From Streptomyces coacervatus (GTDB lineage Bacteria > Actinomycetota > Actinomycetes > Streptomycetales > Streptomycetaceae): DNA of 64,000 nucleotides. The notes under the pieces were generated by a model. That model did not search any database. It was not told the origin of the DNA and was given only the letters and a program-made list of their open reading frames with translations. The stretch spans positions 310,001 to 374,000 of the forward strand of contig NZ_JARHTP010000005.1 in the NCBI RefSeq assembly GCF_029223485.1. The letters are read 5' to 3'. Each line of letters begins with the position of its first letter. The first letter of the stretch is position 1. Below are positions 1-8,760 of the stretch, piece by piece. The position numbers and the translations under genes were made by a program.

Positions 1-540
1 GCCACGGATGTCTTTTTGGACGTCATCGCCGCCCACCCCGACAAGGTGGACGGCATCAAGGTGTCGCTGCTGGACGCGCAGCGGGAGATCGACCTCCGTC
101 GCCGACTCCCCGACGGGGTCCGCTGCTACACGGGCGACGACTTCAACTACCCCGAGCTGATCGCCGGCGACGAGCAGGGCTTCAGCCACGCCCTGCTCGG
201 CATCTTCGACCCGCTGGGCCCGCTGGCGGCCGAGGCGGTACGGGTCCTGGACACGGGTGATGCGGCGGGCTTCCGGGAGCTGCTGGACCCGACCGTCGAA
301 CTCTCCCGGCACCTCTTCCAGACCCCGACCCGCTTCTACAAGACGGGCGTGGTGTTCCTGGCCTGGCTGGCCGGCCACCAGTCGCACTTCACGATGGTCG
401 GCGGCCTCCAGTCGGCCCGCTCCCTTCCGCACTTCGCCCGCGCCTACGAACTCGCCGACGGCCTGGGCCTGTTCCCGGACCCGAAGCTGGCGGAGGAACG
501 GATGAAGAACCTGCTCGCCCTGTACGGAGTGAACCAGTGA
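1..540 (+). CDS. DUF993 aldolase-like protein, C-terminal part
   Basis: The reading frame is open at the left edge, so the N-terminus lies outside the window and about 179 residues are seen. They resemble the DUF993 family, TIM-barrel proteins related to dihydrodipicolinate synthase and N-acetylneuraminate lyase. Visible landmarks are VDGIKVSLLDA, where the lysine sits as a Schiff-base lysine would, then CYTGDDFNYPEL and a C-terminal helical part ending LLALYGVNQ. The stop overlaps the start of the next gene by four bases (GTGA), so the two are probably translated together. A role in catabolism of a sugar or sugar acid is inferred from the neighbouring isomerase; the substrate is unknown. Confidence 0.7.
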   Translation, partial: ATDVFLDVIAAHPDKVDGIKVSLLDAQREIDLRRRLPDGVRCYTGDDFNYPELIAGDEQGFSHALLGIFDPLGPLAAEAVRVLDTGDAAGFRELLDPTVELSRHLFQTPTRFYKTGVVFLAWLAGHQSHFTMVGGLQSARSLPHFARAYELADGLGLFPDPKLAEERMKNLLALYGVNQ

Positions 541-1409
541 GCGCTCTCGGAGACCTTGGGGACCTGTCCCGCTTCTCCATCAACCAGATGACGGTGAAGC
601 AGCTGTCGATGCCCGAACTGGTCGACGGCTGCCTGGAGTTGGGCATCCCGGGCGTGGGCCTGTGGCGTGCACCGGTCCAGTCGTACGGTCTCGACGCGAC
701 CGCCAAGCTGGTCCGTGACGCGGGCCTGACGGTCACGACCCTGTGCCGTGGCGGCTTCTTCACGGCGATCGACCCGGCCGAGCGCGCCGCCGCCCTGGAC
801 GACAACCGGCGCGCGATCGTCGAGGCGGCCACCCTGGGCACCGACACCCTGGTGCTGGTCTCGGGTGGTCTGCCGGCCGGCTCGAAGGACCTGCACGGCG
901 CACGGGAACGGATCGCGGACGCACTCGGCGAGCTGGGCCCGTACGCCGAGCAGCACGGCGTCCGCCTGGCCATCGAGCCGCTCCACCCCATGTACGCCGC
1001 CGACCGCTGCGTGGTCTCGACACTCACCCAGGCGCTCGACCTCGCGGAACGCTTCCCGGCCCACCAGGTCGGCGTCACCGTCGACACGTACCACATCTGG
1101 TGGGACGACAACGCGCCCGCGCAGATCGCCCGCGCGGGCGCGGGCGGCCGTATCCACACCTTCCAGCTCGCCGACTGGACCACGCCGCTGCCCGAGGGCG
1201 TGCTCAACGGCCGGGGGCAGATCGGGGACGGCTCGATCGACATGCGGGAGTGGAAGGGATACGTCGAGGCCGCCGGCTACACCGGGCCCATCGAGGTCGA
1301 GCTGTTCAACGACGGCCTGTGGGCGCGGGACGGCCGCGAGGTGCTGGCCGAGACGGCCCGTCGCTTCGTGCAGCACGCGGGCGGACCGCAATTGAGGAAT
1401 TCTCTGTGA
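537..1409 (+). CDS. Sugar phosphate isomerase/epimerase (xylose isomerase-like TIM barrel)
   Basis: A 290-residue protein of the AP-endonuclease-2/xylose-isomerase-like TIM-barrel family. Expected metal-ligand strands are visible: AIEPLHP (Glu), VTVDTYHIWWDDN (Asp, His), HTFQLADW (His) and IEVELFND (Glu), in the usual order along the barrel. The GTG start at 537 overlaps the preceding stop, which supports translational coupling with the DUF993 gene. The pair probably acts on the same sugar or inositol-derived intermediate, but the sequence does not say which. Its end is 24 bases from the end of a convergent gene. Confidence 0.8.
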   Translation: MSALGDLGDLSRFSINQMTVKQLSMPELVDGCLELGIPGVGLWRAPVQSYGLDATAKLVRDAGLTVTTLCRGGFFTAIDPAERAAALDDNRRAIVEAATLGTDTLVLVSGGLPAGSKDLHGARERIADALGELGPYAEQHGVRLAIEPLHPMYAADRCVVSTLTQALDLAERFPAHQVGVTVDTYHIWWDDNAPAQIARAGAGGRIHTFQLADWTTPLPEGVLNGRGQIGDGSIDMREWKGYVEAAGYTGPIEVELFNDGLWARDGREVLAETARRFVQHAGGPQLRNSL

Positions 1410-1433
1410 ACGCATGTATTGCTGCCGTCGCGG

Positions 1434-2537
1434 TCATTGCACACGCACCGCCCGGTGCAGCGCCTCGGCCGCCAACTGCATGGCTGCGTCCTGGGCGGCC
1501 CGGCCGAGCAGATCCGTGCGGATGGGGCCGCCGCCGGCCAGATGGCGGTCGTAGGGCAGGACGACGACGGGTACGCCCGTCTCCTTGAGGTGTGCGGTGG
1601 CCGCCTTCACGTCCAGGATCATGTCGGGCGAGCTCGCGGTGAGGGCCACCACGGTCGTCGAGAGCGCGGAATGCGGCAACTGCCCCAGCCAGTCGAGGAC
1701 TTGCCGCGTCGCGCCGACGCCCTCCGCGGTCGTCGGCGCGACGACCACCCGGGCATGGGCGGTGTCCATCGCCGTACGGGCGACCTCGCCGGGCAGGGTC
1801 TCGCAGTCGACGACCGTCACGGAGAAGTAGCGCCGCAGCGCGAGGGTCACGGTGCGGTACGTCCGTACGTCCAAGGGGGCGCCGACCTGCCCCTGGCTCG
1901 CCGGCAGCAGCCAGCCGCCGTCTGCCACGGGCACCAAGTACCCGGTCACATGGGTCAGTTGCATGGCCGGCGTCAGAATCCGGGCGAGGTCGGCGCACGA
2001 CCAGCGCACCGACTCCGCGCCCATCCGCACCGGAAGCGTGCCCAGCGCTGCGTCCGCTTCGAGCGTGAGCACCGGGTCGTGCCGGTAGTGGTTGAAGGTG
2101 CGGCCGAGCAGCGCGGCGACGGTCGACTTGCCGACGCCCCCGCGGATGGAGGTCACGGCGATGACCCGCCCGGTGGTCACCGGCTGCTGCAACTCCCGGG
2201 CGATCCGCGTCTGTTCGACCACGTCCTGCGAGACGGAGGTGGCGAGGCGGCGGAGGGTACGGCCGGTGCGGTGGGCGAGCGAGTCGCCGTGGTGGGGGCG
2301 GCCCAGGGCGAGGGCGAGACGGGGGTCGAGCGTGGGGAGCGTTTCGGGGGTGAGGGAGGGAGCGGCAGGGGGTGTGGGTCTGGCGACGGCTGGTACGGGC
2401 GGCGGGGTGGGGCCGGCCGAGGGACCCGTCTGCCCCGTACCGGGGGCCGCCTGTCCGAGCCGGCGCAGCACATCGGGCTGCCAGTCGCCGCCGTGGCCCT
2501 GCCGCTCCTGTCCCTGCTCCTGTTCCCCGTGAGCCAT
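1434..2537 (-). CDS. MinD/EspI-like P-loop ATPase with proline-rich N-terminus
   Basis: A 367-residue protein. I chose ATG 2537 because a GGAG lies about 10 bases upstream and begins within the preceding stop codon region; longer frames lack this. Residues 1-70 are Gln/Gly- then Pro-rich and probably disordered. From about 125 a MinD/ParA-like ATPase begins, with a deviant Walker A (IRGGVGKST, about 131-139) and a later VVDCETLPG segment. In mycobacterial ESX-1 a protein of this architecture (EspI) lies next to EccD, and the upstream gene here is EccD-like. A regulatory or energising role for that membrane protein is inferred. No ESX substrate gene is nearby. Confidence 0.6.
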   Translation of the reverse strand: MAHGEQEQGQERQGHGGDWQPDVLRRLGQAAPGTGQTGPSAGPTPPPVPAVARPTPPAAPSLTPETLPTLDPRLALALGRPHHGDSLAHRTGRTLRRLATSVSQDVVEQTRIARELQQPVTTGRVIAVTSIRGGVGKSTVAALLGRTFNHYRHDPVLTLEADAALGTLPVRMGAESVRWSCADLARILTPAMQLTHVTGYLVPVADGGWLLPASQGQVGAPLDVRTYRTVTLALRRYFSVTVVDCETLPGEVARTAMDTAHARVVVAPTTAEGVGATRQVLDWLGQLPHSALSTTVVALTASSPDMILDVKAATAHLKETGVPVVVLPYDRHLAGGGPIRTDLLGRAAQDAAMQLAAEALHRAVRVQ

Positions 2538-2550
2538 GCCGTCCCGTCTC

Positions 2551-3630
2551 CTAAGCGAAGGTGCCGAGCAGCCGCCCGTACACGCCGAAGACCCCGATGA
2601 GCAGCGGAAGCAGGGCGATGACACCGGCGGACTCGAGCAGGTCGCCCGCCCGCCGCAGCCGCACCCGTACCTGCTCGGGGGGCTGTACGACGAGCGCGGC
2701 GAGCGGCACTACGGCCAGCGCCACGAGCACGATCAGGGCCGGCCCCGGGCCACCGGACCGCTCCACCCACACCGCCAACAGCCGTACGGCCAGCAGGGCG
2801 GCGCCCACCAGCAGCACCACAACCTCGGCGACCAGCGGAAAAGCCCGCGCCCGCAGGGCCACGACCACCGCAGTGACGAAGGCGAGCAGCACGGTCCACA
2901 CGGTGGGCGCACGCAGCGCCCACACCCCCGCCGAAGTCGCGGACACGGCAATGGCGACCGTGGCGAGGACCAGCCCGCGATGGGCGGCCGCCAGCGCCGC
3001 GGACACCTGGTAGCGGCTCACCGAAACCCCGCCGGCCCGCCGGTCGTCGAGCCCGGACAGCCCTGAAGCCGTGAGCGCGAGCCGCGGCAGCACACCGAGG
3101 GCGACGACGGAGACGACGGCCAGCACCGCGCCCACCCGGGCCTGCTGCCCTGCCGTCCCGGCTCCCGACTGCACGGCGACAACGCCCTCCCAGCCCAGCA
3201 CGGTGACGGCGACCGTCCCCGCGCCGACCAGCCCGGCGCGTCCCAACCGGGTGAAGAGCCCCAGCAGTACGAGCGTGCCGGCACCCACCGCGGACAGCGC
3301 AGCCGCGTGCAGCGCGCCGGACCACCGGTGGTCATCGGCGAAGGTGGAAGCCCCGAGTGCACCGAGCACCCCGGCTGTGCAGAGCAGCGTGCCGACGATC
3401 GCGCCCTGCCGCCCGCCACGCCCCAACAGGGCCCCGGCAAGGGCAGCGACGACGGCCACGACGAGCAGCACACCTGCGACGACGGAGGCGTCGTAGGCAC
3501 CCTGCGCGAACACCCCGGCCGTACCGGCCCAGCCCACCGTCGCCAGCCCGGCGACGACGCGCCGCGCTCCGGGCCCCCACCGCCACGTCCCATTGGCCGC
3601 CGCACGACTCAAGGCCCCCGCAGACATCAC
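2551..3630 (-). CDS. EccD-like polytopic membrane protein (type VII secretion family)
   Basis: A 359-residue, very hydrophobic protein with roughly eleven predicted membrane helices and short loops, the pattern of the EccD channel component of type VII secretion. Family members normally carry an N-terminal ubiquitin-like domain of about 100 residues, which is not present from this start. The frame stays open upstream of GTG 3630, so the start is uncertain (ATG 3627 is also possible). The gene ends 13 bases before the MinD-like ATPase gene, giving an EspI-EccD-like pair. No EccB, EccC, MycP or WXG100 gene is in the window, so function in canonical ESX secretion is doubtful. Confidence 0.55.
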   Translation of the reverse strand: MMSAGALSRAAANGTWRWGPGARRVVAGLATVGWAGTAGVFAQGAYDASVVAGVLLVVAVVAALAGALLGRGGRQGAIVGTLLCTAGVLGALGASTFADDHRWSGALHAAALSAVGAGTLVLLGLFTRLGRAGLVGAGTVAVTVLGWEGVVAVQSGAGTAGQQARVGAVLAVVSVVALGVLPRLALTASGLSGLDDRRAGGVSVSRYQVSAALAAAHRGLVLATVAIAVSATSAGVWALRAPTVWTVLLAFVTAVVVALRARAFPLVAEVVVLLVGAALLAVRLLAVWVERSGGPGPALIVLVALAVVPLAALVVQPPEQVRVRLRRAGDLLESAGVIALLPLLIGVFGVYGRLLGTFA

Positions 3631-3828
3631 ATGTTCGAACTTATCACCGGGCGGGGGAGGGGACGGATGGCGCGGAACCTCCGGCGGAAGGCTGCACGGA
3701 ACCTCCCTGAAAAATTCTGAAGACGCCGTACAACCCTCTCGGCACCCCGCGGGTCGTACTTGGCATCAGGACTTCTCGGAGGGGGATCTGGGGGGATCGC
3801 GGGGGTTCTGATGTCGGAGGGGAAAAGC

Positions 3829-3862
3829 CGAGGGGGCCCGGTCGACGGACTGGGCCCCCTCG
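3829..3862 (-). terminator. Intrinsic terminator downstream of rbsD
   Basis: An 11-bp perfect inverted repeat (CGAGGGGGCCC, 12-base loop, GGGCCCCCTCG). On the minus strand it is followed by GGCTTTT. It lies 37 bases beyond the rbsD stop, so it most likely ends the ribose operon. The rest of 3631-3899 shows no gene I can support and presumably holds the promoter for the EccD-like gene. Confidence 0.7.
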
Positions 3863-3899
3863 AATTTTGTGTGTCACATCTTCCGGAAGTGTCACGTCT

Positions 3900-4289
3900 C
3901 TAGAAGAACACCCCACAGTGCAGCAGCACGTTCGCGTACGGCCGTGCCTCTCCCGTCCGTACGACCAGCCGCACTCCCGCCGACAGCTCCTTCAGCCGCT
4001 CGTGCGACACCAGCTCCAGCTTGGGAAAGCGGCCGTCCAGCAGCGACGATGCCGCCGGATTGGCTTCGCGTACCTCCGTCGCCGCCGTGGCCCCCTCCAC
4101 CACCAGCTCGGCCAGCAGACCGTCCACCACCTCGGCGAAGGACGGCACGCCGGCCCGGAACGCCAGGTCCACGACCCGCGGCCCCTCCGGTATCGGCATG
4201 CCCGCATCGCACACCAGCACCCCGTCCCCGTGGCCCAGTTCGGCGAGCGCGCCCGAGAGATGGCGGTTCAGGATTCCCGCCTTCTTCAC
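3900..4289 (-). CDS. rbsD: D-ribose pyranase RbsD
   Basis: 129 residues, the normal family length, starting MKKAGILNRHLSGALAELGHGD and containing the VLVCDAGMPIP segment. The conserved His in the NRHLS motif (about residue 10) is the catalytic residue in known RbsD proteins. It interconverts beta-pyranose and beta-furanose forms of ribose in the cytoplasm, supplying the furanose used by ribokinase. The GTG start overlaps the rbsK stop by four bases (GTGA), so it is translationally coupled and last in the operon. The C-terminus (YANVLLHCGVFF) is intact. Confidence 0.93.
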   Translation of the reverse strand: MKKAGILNRHLSGALAELGHGDGVLVCDAGMPIPEGPRVVDLAFRAGVPSFAEVVDGLLAELVVEGATAATEVREANPAASSLLDGRFPKLELVSHERLKELSAGVRLVVRTGEARPYANVLLHCGVFF

Positions 4290-5188
4290 AGGGCTTCGAC
4301 CTCCTCTGCCGTCGGGAACGACACCTGCGCACCCTCCTTGGTGACGGCGGCCGCGCCGACCCGGGCCGCATACGCCGCGGCCTCCGCAAGGGACGCCCCC
4401 GCACCCAGCCGGAACGCCAGCGCCGCCGTGAACGCGTCGCCCGCACCCGTCGTGTCCACCGCGTCCACCTTCACCGAAGGCACCCGCGTCACACCGGCCG
4501 AGGAAGCCACCAGCGCCCCCTCCGCGCCCAGGGTGACCACCACCGAACGCGGGCCCTTGGCGAGCAGCAGCCGCGCCCAGTCCTCCGGGCGGTCGGAGAC
4601 ATAGGCGTCGCCGAGGACCACCTTCGCCTCGTGCTCGTTGACGATCAGCGGGTCGCAGGCCGCCAGCACCTCGGGCGGCAACGGCCGCGGCGGGGAGGGG
4701 TTGAGCACGAAGCGGCTGTCGGGGGACAGGCTCCGTACCACCTCCACCACCGTCTCCAGCGGGATCTCCAGCTGTACGGAGACCACCCGCGAGCAGTGGA
4801 AGAGGCTCGCGGCGGCCCGGACATCCCCCGGCGCCAGCCGGCCGTTCGCACCCGGTGACACCACGATGCTGTTGTCCCCGGAGGGATCGACGGTGATCAG
4901 CGCCACCCCCGTCGGCGCCCCGCCCACCAGCACACCGACCGTGTCGACGCCGGCCGCCCGCTGCGAGTCGAGCAGCAGCCGGCCGTACGCATCGTCGCCG
5001 ACCCGGGCCAGCAGGACCGTACGGGCCCCGAGGCGGGCGGCGGCGACCGCCTGGTTCGCGCCCTTGCCGCCCGGGTGGACGGCCAGGTCGGAGCCGAGCA
5101 CCGTCTCGCCGGCACCCGGCCGCCGCTCGACACCGATCACCAGATCGGCGTTGGCGGATCCCACGACCAGCAGGTCGTAGTCGTACAT
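4286..5188 (-). CDS. rbsK: Ribokinase RbsK
   Basis: 300 residues of the PfkB carbohydrate kinase family. The two signatures are visible: the N-terminal GGKGANQAVAAARLG and the C-terminal DTTGAGDAFTAALA, the latter with the catalytic Asp in GAGD. It phosphorylates ribose to ribose-5-phosphate with ATP. ATG 5188 follows a GGGGAG about 9 bases upstream; upstream in-frame sequence is antisense to nothing and is part of the short spacer after the fused transporter gene. It overlaps rbsD by 4 bases and lies about 50 bases after the binding-protein domain gene. Confidence 0.93.
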   Translation of the reverse strand: MYDYDLLVVGSANADLVIGVERRPGAGETVLGSDLAVHPGGKGANQAVAAARLGARTVLLARVGDDAYGRLLLDSQRAAGVDTVGVLVGGAPTGVALITVDPSGDNSIVVSPGANGRLAPGDVRAAASLFHCSRVVSVQLEIPLETVVEVVRSLSPDSRFVLNPSPPRPLPPEVLAACDPLIVNEHEAKVVLGDAYVSDRPEDWARLLLAKGPRSVVVTLGAEGALVASSAGVTRVPSVKVDAVDTTGAGDAFTAALAFRLGAGASLAEAAAYAARVGAAAVTKEGAQVSFPTAEEVEAL

Positions 5189-5238
5189 CAAATGACTCCC
5201 CTGAGAGATGACACCCGTTCCCGTCGTCGGCCGCCCGG

Positions 5239-7191
5239 TCAGCCGCTGAAGCCGGCCACGTTCTCCTTCGTGACCACCTTCACCGGCACCATCACCGACT
5301 TCGTGACCTTCTTGCCCTCGGCGACCTTCAGCGCGTTCTGTACCGCGATTCTGCCGAGTTCCGTCGGCTGCTGGGCCACGGACGCGTACAGAGTGCCCGC
5401 CTTGACGGCGCTGAGACCGTCCGCAGTGCCGTCGAAGCCGATGACCGCGACCGACTTGCCGGCCTTGCTGCCCAGGGCCTTGATGGCACCGAGCGCCATC
5501 TCGTCGTTCTCCGCGAAGACGCCGTCGATGTCGGGGTGGGCCTGCAAGAGGTTCGTCATCACGTCGAGGCCCTTGGTGCGGTCCCAGTCGGCGGGCTGCT
5601 CGGCGACGACCTTGATGCCCGGGTAGGCCTTGAGGCCCGCGGTGAAGCCCGCGCCGCGCTCGCGGCTGGCGGAGGCGCCCGCCTGGCCCTGCAGGACCAC
5701 GATGGTGCCCCTGCCGCCGAGCCTGTCCGCGAGGGACTTGGCGGCGAGCCTGCCGCCGGTGACGTTGTCGGAGGCGACGAGCGCGGCGGTGTCCGCGTTG
5801 TTGACGGCGCGGTCGACGGCGACGAGGGGGATGCCCGACTTGTTCACGGCCTTCGCCGCCGGTGTCACCGCGTCGGAGTCCACCGCGTTGACGATGATCG
5901 TGCCGAGGCCCTCGCTGGTGAAGTTCTGCAGCTGGTTGGCCTGCTGGGAGGCGTCGTTCTGGGCGTCGGTGACCGTCAGGTCGACGCCCAGCTTCTTCGC
6001 CTCCTCCTGCGCTCCGGCGCGGATCTGCACGAAGAAGGGGTTGTTGAGGGTCGACAGGGCCAGACCGATCTTCTGGTCCTTCGCCGCCGACGAACCGCTG
6101 TGCAGGAAGGACATGGCGCCGACGACGGCTGCCGCGACCACGGCCGCGAGTACGTACGTCGCGGCCTGCCTGCCCCTGCCGTCGCCGGACGCACCGGCCG
6201 TCACCGGAGTTGCGCCGGCCTTGCGCCGCACCGTGTCGAGCAGCACCGCCAGCGCGATCACGACGCCGATGACGACCTGCTGCCAGAAAGCGGACACGGA
6301 CAGCAGGTTGAGGCCGTTGCGCAGCACCGCCAGGATCAGCGCGCCGATCAGCGTGCCGGACGCCTTGCCCGTGCCACCGGCCAGCGAGGCGCCGCCGATG
6401 ACGACCGCGGCGATGGCGTCCAGTTCGTAGCCCTGCGCGGCCTGCGGCTGCGCGGAGGACAGCCGGGCGGCGAGCACGATGCCCGCGGCCGCCGCGAACA
6501 GCCCGGAGAAGGCGTAGATCGCCAGCTTCTGCCTCTTCACCCGCAGGCCGGAGAGACGGGCCGCCTCCTCGTTGCCGCCGATCGCGTACATCGAGCGGCC
6601 GATGTACGTCCGGCCCAGCACGAACGCCGTGACGAGGCCCATCAGCACCATCACCAGGACCGGCACCGGCAGCCACCCGCCGAGCGTGTCACCGAGGTGC
6701 GAGACCGAGCCGGGGAAGGCGATGGGGGAGCCCTGCGAGATCACCAGCGACAGACCGCGGCCCACGGACAGCATGGCGAGCGTCGCGATGAACGGCGGCA
6801 GCTTGCCGTAGGAGATCAGGAAGCCGTTGACCAGGCCGCACGCGATGCCCGTCGCGATCGCCAGGACCACCGCCAGCGCGACCGGGACGCCTTGCGAAGT
6901 GGCGCTCCAGGCAAGGACGGTGGCGGACAGGGCGGCCACCGAGCCCACCGACAGGTCGATGCCCGCCGAGACGATCACGAAGGTCACGCCGAAGGCGAGG
7001 ATGGCGGTGACGGCCGCCTGGACGCCGACGTTCAGGAGGTTGTCGGCCGTCATGAAGTCGCCGGACAACGCCGACATCGCGATGACGAGGACGATCAGCG
7101 CGGTCAGCGCGCCGTTGTCGAGCAGGAGGCGGCGCAGGCCGCCCGTGGCGCCACTCGCGCCCGTCGTGCTCTTGAGCGTGTCAGTGGCCAC
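5239..7191 (-). CDS. Fused ribose ABC permease (RbsC) and anchored substrate-binding domain (RbsB)
   Basis: A 650-residue fusion. Residues about 20-325 are an RbsC-type permease with GIDLSVGS near the start of a helix and about ten membrane segments. A further hydrophobic segment at about 345-362 (YVLAAVVAAAVVGAM) leads into a periplasmic-binding-protein type 1 domain (about 370-650, beginning KIGLALSTLNNPFFVQI). The binding domain thus sits outside the membrane, tethered to its own permease instead of being a separate lipoprotein. Family knowledge supports ribose as substrate because rbsA, rbsK and rbsD flank it. It overlaps the rbsA end by 11 bases. Confidence 0.9.
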   Translation of the reverse strand: MATDTLKSTTGASGATGGLRRLLLDNGALTALIVLVIAMSALSGDFMTADNLLNVGVQAAVTAILAFGVTFVIVSAGIDLSVGSVAALSATVLAWSATSQGVPVALAVVLAIATGIACGLVNGFLISYGKLPPFIATLAMLSVGRGLSLVISQGSPIAFPGSVSHLGDTLGGWLPVPVLVMVLMGLVTAFVLGRTYIGRSMYAIGGNEEAARLSGLRVKRQKLAIYAFSGLFAAAAGIVLAARLSSAQPQAAQGYELDAIAAVVIGGASLAGGTGKASGTLIGALILAVLRNGLNLLSVSAFWQQVVIGVVIALAVLLDTVRRKAGATPVTAGASGDGRGRQAATYVLAAVVAAAVVGAMSFLHSGSSAAKDQKIGLALSTLNNPFFVQIRAGAQEEAKKLGVDLTVTDAQNDASQQANQLQNFTSEGLGTIIVNAVDSDAVTPAAKAVNKSGIPLVAVDRAVNNADTAALVASDNVTGGRLAAKSLADRLGGRGTIVVLQGQAGASASRERGAGFTAGLKAYPGIKVVAEQPADWDRTKGLDVMTNLLQAHPDIDGVFAENDEMALGAIKALGSKAGKSVAVIGFDGTADGLSAVKAGTLYASVAQQPTELGRIAVQNALKVAEGKKVTKSVMVPVKVVTKENVAGFSG

Positions 7192-8710
7192 GGGTGGCCT
7201 CCGTTTCGGTCTTCTGGTGCGTGGGGTTGCTTACGGCGAGCGCCATCACGGCGTCCTGGGTGGCCTCGTCGGCCGCGAGCTCGCCCGCGATCCGGCCCTG
7301 GGCCATCACCAGCACCCGGTCGCTCATGCCGAGCACTTCCGGGAGATCGCTGGAGATCATCAGTACGGCCGCCCCGGCGGCCGTGAGTTCATTGATCAGC
7401 TGGTAGATCTCGACCTTGGCGCCGACGTCGATGCCGCGCGTCGGCTCGTCGAGGATCAGCACCTTGGTGTCCGCGAGGAGCCACTTGCCGATGACGACCT
7501 TCTGCTGGTTGCCGCCGGACAGCGTGCGCACGTGCTGCCAGAGCCCCGCCATCCGGACCCCGAGCTGGTCGGCGATCCGTGCGGCGGCCTCCCGCTGTCC
7601 CTTGAGATCGACGAGCCCCGCGCGCGTGGCCGACCGCAGCGTCACCAGGCCGAGGTTCTCCTCGACCGACGCGTCCAGCACCAGGCCCTGGCCCTTGCGG
7701 TCCTCGGGGATCAGCCCGATGCCGGCGGCCATGGCGGCGTTGACATCGCCCCGCCGCACCTCGGCCCCGGCGACCTTCACGGCGCCCTTGTCGTACGGAT
7801 CGGCGCCGAACACGGCCCGCACGACCTCCGTACGGCCGGCTCCGACGAGCCCCGCGATGCCGACGACCTCACCGGCGTGCACCTGGAAACTGACGTCGTG
7901 GAAGACGCCGTCGCGCGTGAGTCCCTCGACCGTGAGCAACGCGGCGCCGGCGTCGGCCCGTTCGCGCGGGTACTGCTGATCGATGGAGCGGCCCACCATG
8001 AGGCGTACGAGCTCGTCCTCGGGGGTGACGGCGGGGACCTGCCCGACGGACTTCCCGTCGCGGATGACGGTGACACGGTCGCCGAGGGCGGCGATCTCCT
8101 CCAGGTGATGCGTGATGAAGACGATCCCGACGCCGTCCTCGCGCAGCTTGCGCACGATCGCGAAGAGCTTCTCGACCTCCTCGGAGGTGAGCACGGCGGT
8201 CGGCTCGTCCATGATCAGCACGCGCGCGTCCAGACTCAGCGCCTTGGCGATCTCGACCATCTGCAGGCGCGCGATGCCGAGTTCGCGTACACGCGCGCGT
8301 GGCGACACGTTCACGCCCACGCGCGCGAGGAGGACTTCGGCCTCCGCCTCCATCGTCTTCCGGTCGATCATCCCGAAGCGGCGCGGCTGCCGTCCCAGGA
8401 AGATGTTCTCGGCGATCGTCAGATCGGGTACGAGGTTGAACTCCTGGTAGATGGTGGCGATCCCGAGGCGCTCGGAGTCCTGCGCACCATGGATGCGCAC
8501 CTCCTCGCCGCCGACCAGGATCCGCCCGGCGTCGGGGGTGTGGGCCCCGGAGAGCATCTTGATCAGCGTGCTCTTGCCTGCGCCGTTCTCACCGAGCAGC
8601 ACATGCACCTCGCCCCGGCGCAGGTCGAAGTCGACGCCGTCCAGCGCGACCACGCCCGGGAAGGTCTTCCGTATTCCCTCGATGCGCAGCAACTCGTCCG
8701 CGTTGCTCAC
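7181..8710 (-). CDS. rbsA: Ribose ABC transporter ATP-binding protein RbsA
   Basis: 509 residues with two tandem ABC domains, as in all RbsA-type sugar importers. The first has Walker A GENGAGKST and DEPTAVL. The second has the degenerate Walker A region (GLVGAGRTE), signature LSGGNQQK and DEPTRGIDVGAK. It energises ribose uptake through the fused permease. I chose GTG 8710 because AGGAGC lies 6 bases upstream; the longer frame runs antisense into the LacI gene and is a shadow. It is the first structural gene of the operon, 50 bases after the LacI gene. Confidence 0.93.
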   Translation of the reverse strand: MSNADELLRIEGIRKTFPGVVALDGVDFDLRRGEVHVLLGENGAGKSTLIKMLSGAHTPDAGRILVGGEEVRIHGAQDSERLGIATIYQEFNLVPDLTIAENIFLGRQPRRFGMIDRKTMEAEAEVLLARVGVNVSPRARVRELGIARLQMVEIAKALSLDARVLIMDEPTAVLTSEEVEKLFAIVRKLREDGVGIVFITHHLEEIAALGDRVTVIRDGKSVGQVPAVTPEDELVRLMVGRSIDQQYPRERADAGAALLTVEGLTRDGVFHDVSFQVHAGEVVGIAGLVGAGRTEVVRAVFGADPYDKGAVKVAGAEVRRGDVNAAMAAGIGLIPEDRKGQGLVLDASVEENLGLVTLRSATRAGLVDLKGQREAAARIADQLGVRMAGLWQHVRTLSGGNQQKVVIGKWLLADTKVLILDEPTRGIDVGAKVEIYQLINELTAAGAAVLMISSDLPEVLGMSDRVLVMAQGRIAGELAADEATQDAVMALAVSNPTHQKTETEATRGH

Positions 8711-8760
8711 GTCTGGCTCCTGTTCATTGCGGGGACGGCTCCGATGGCTCTCACGGGCTC

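Noticed and set aside
389..1243. Large minus-strand frame antisense to the isomerase gene
   Set aside because: Typical high-GC shadow frame; the plus-strand frame carries the TIM-barrel motifs and coupled starts.
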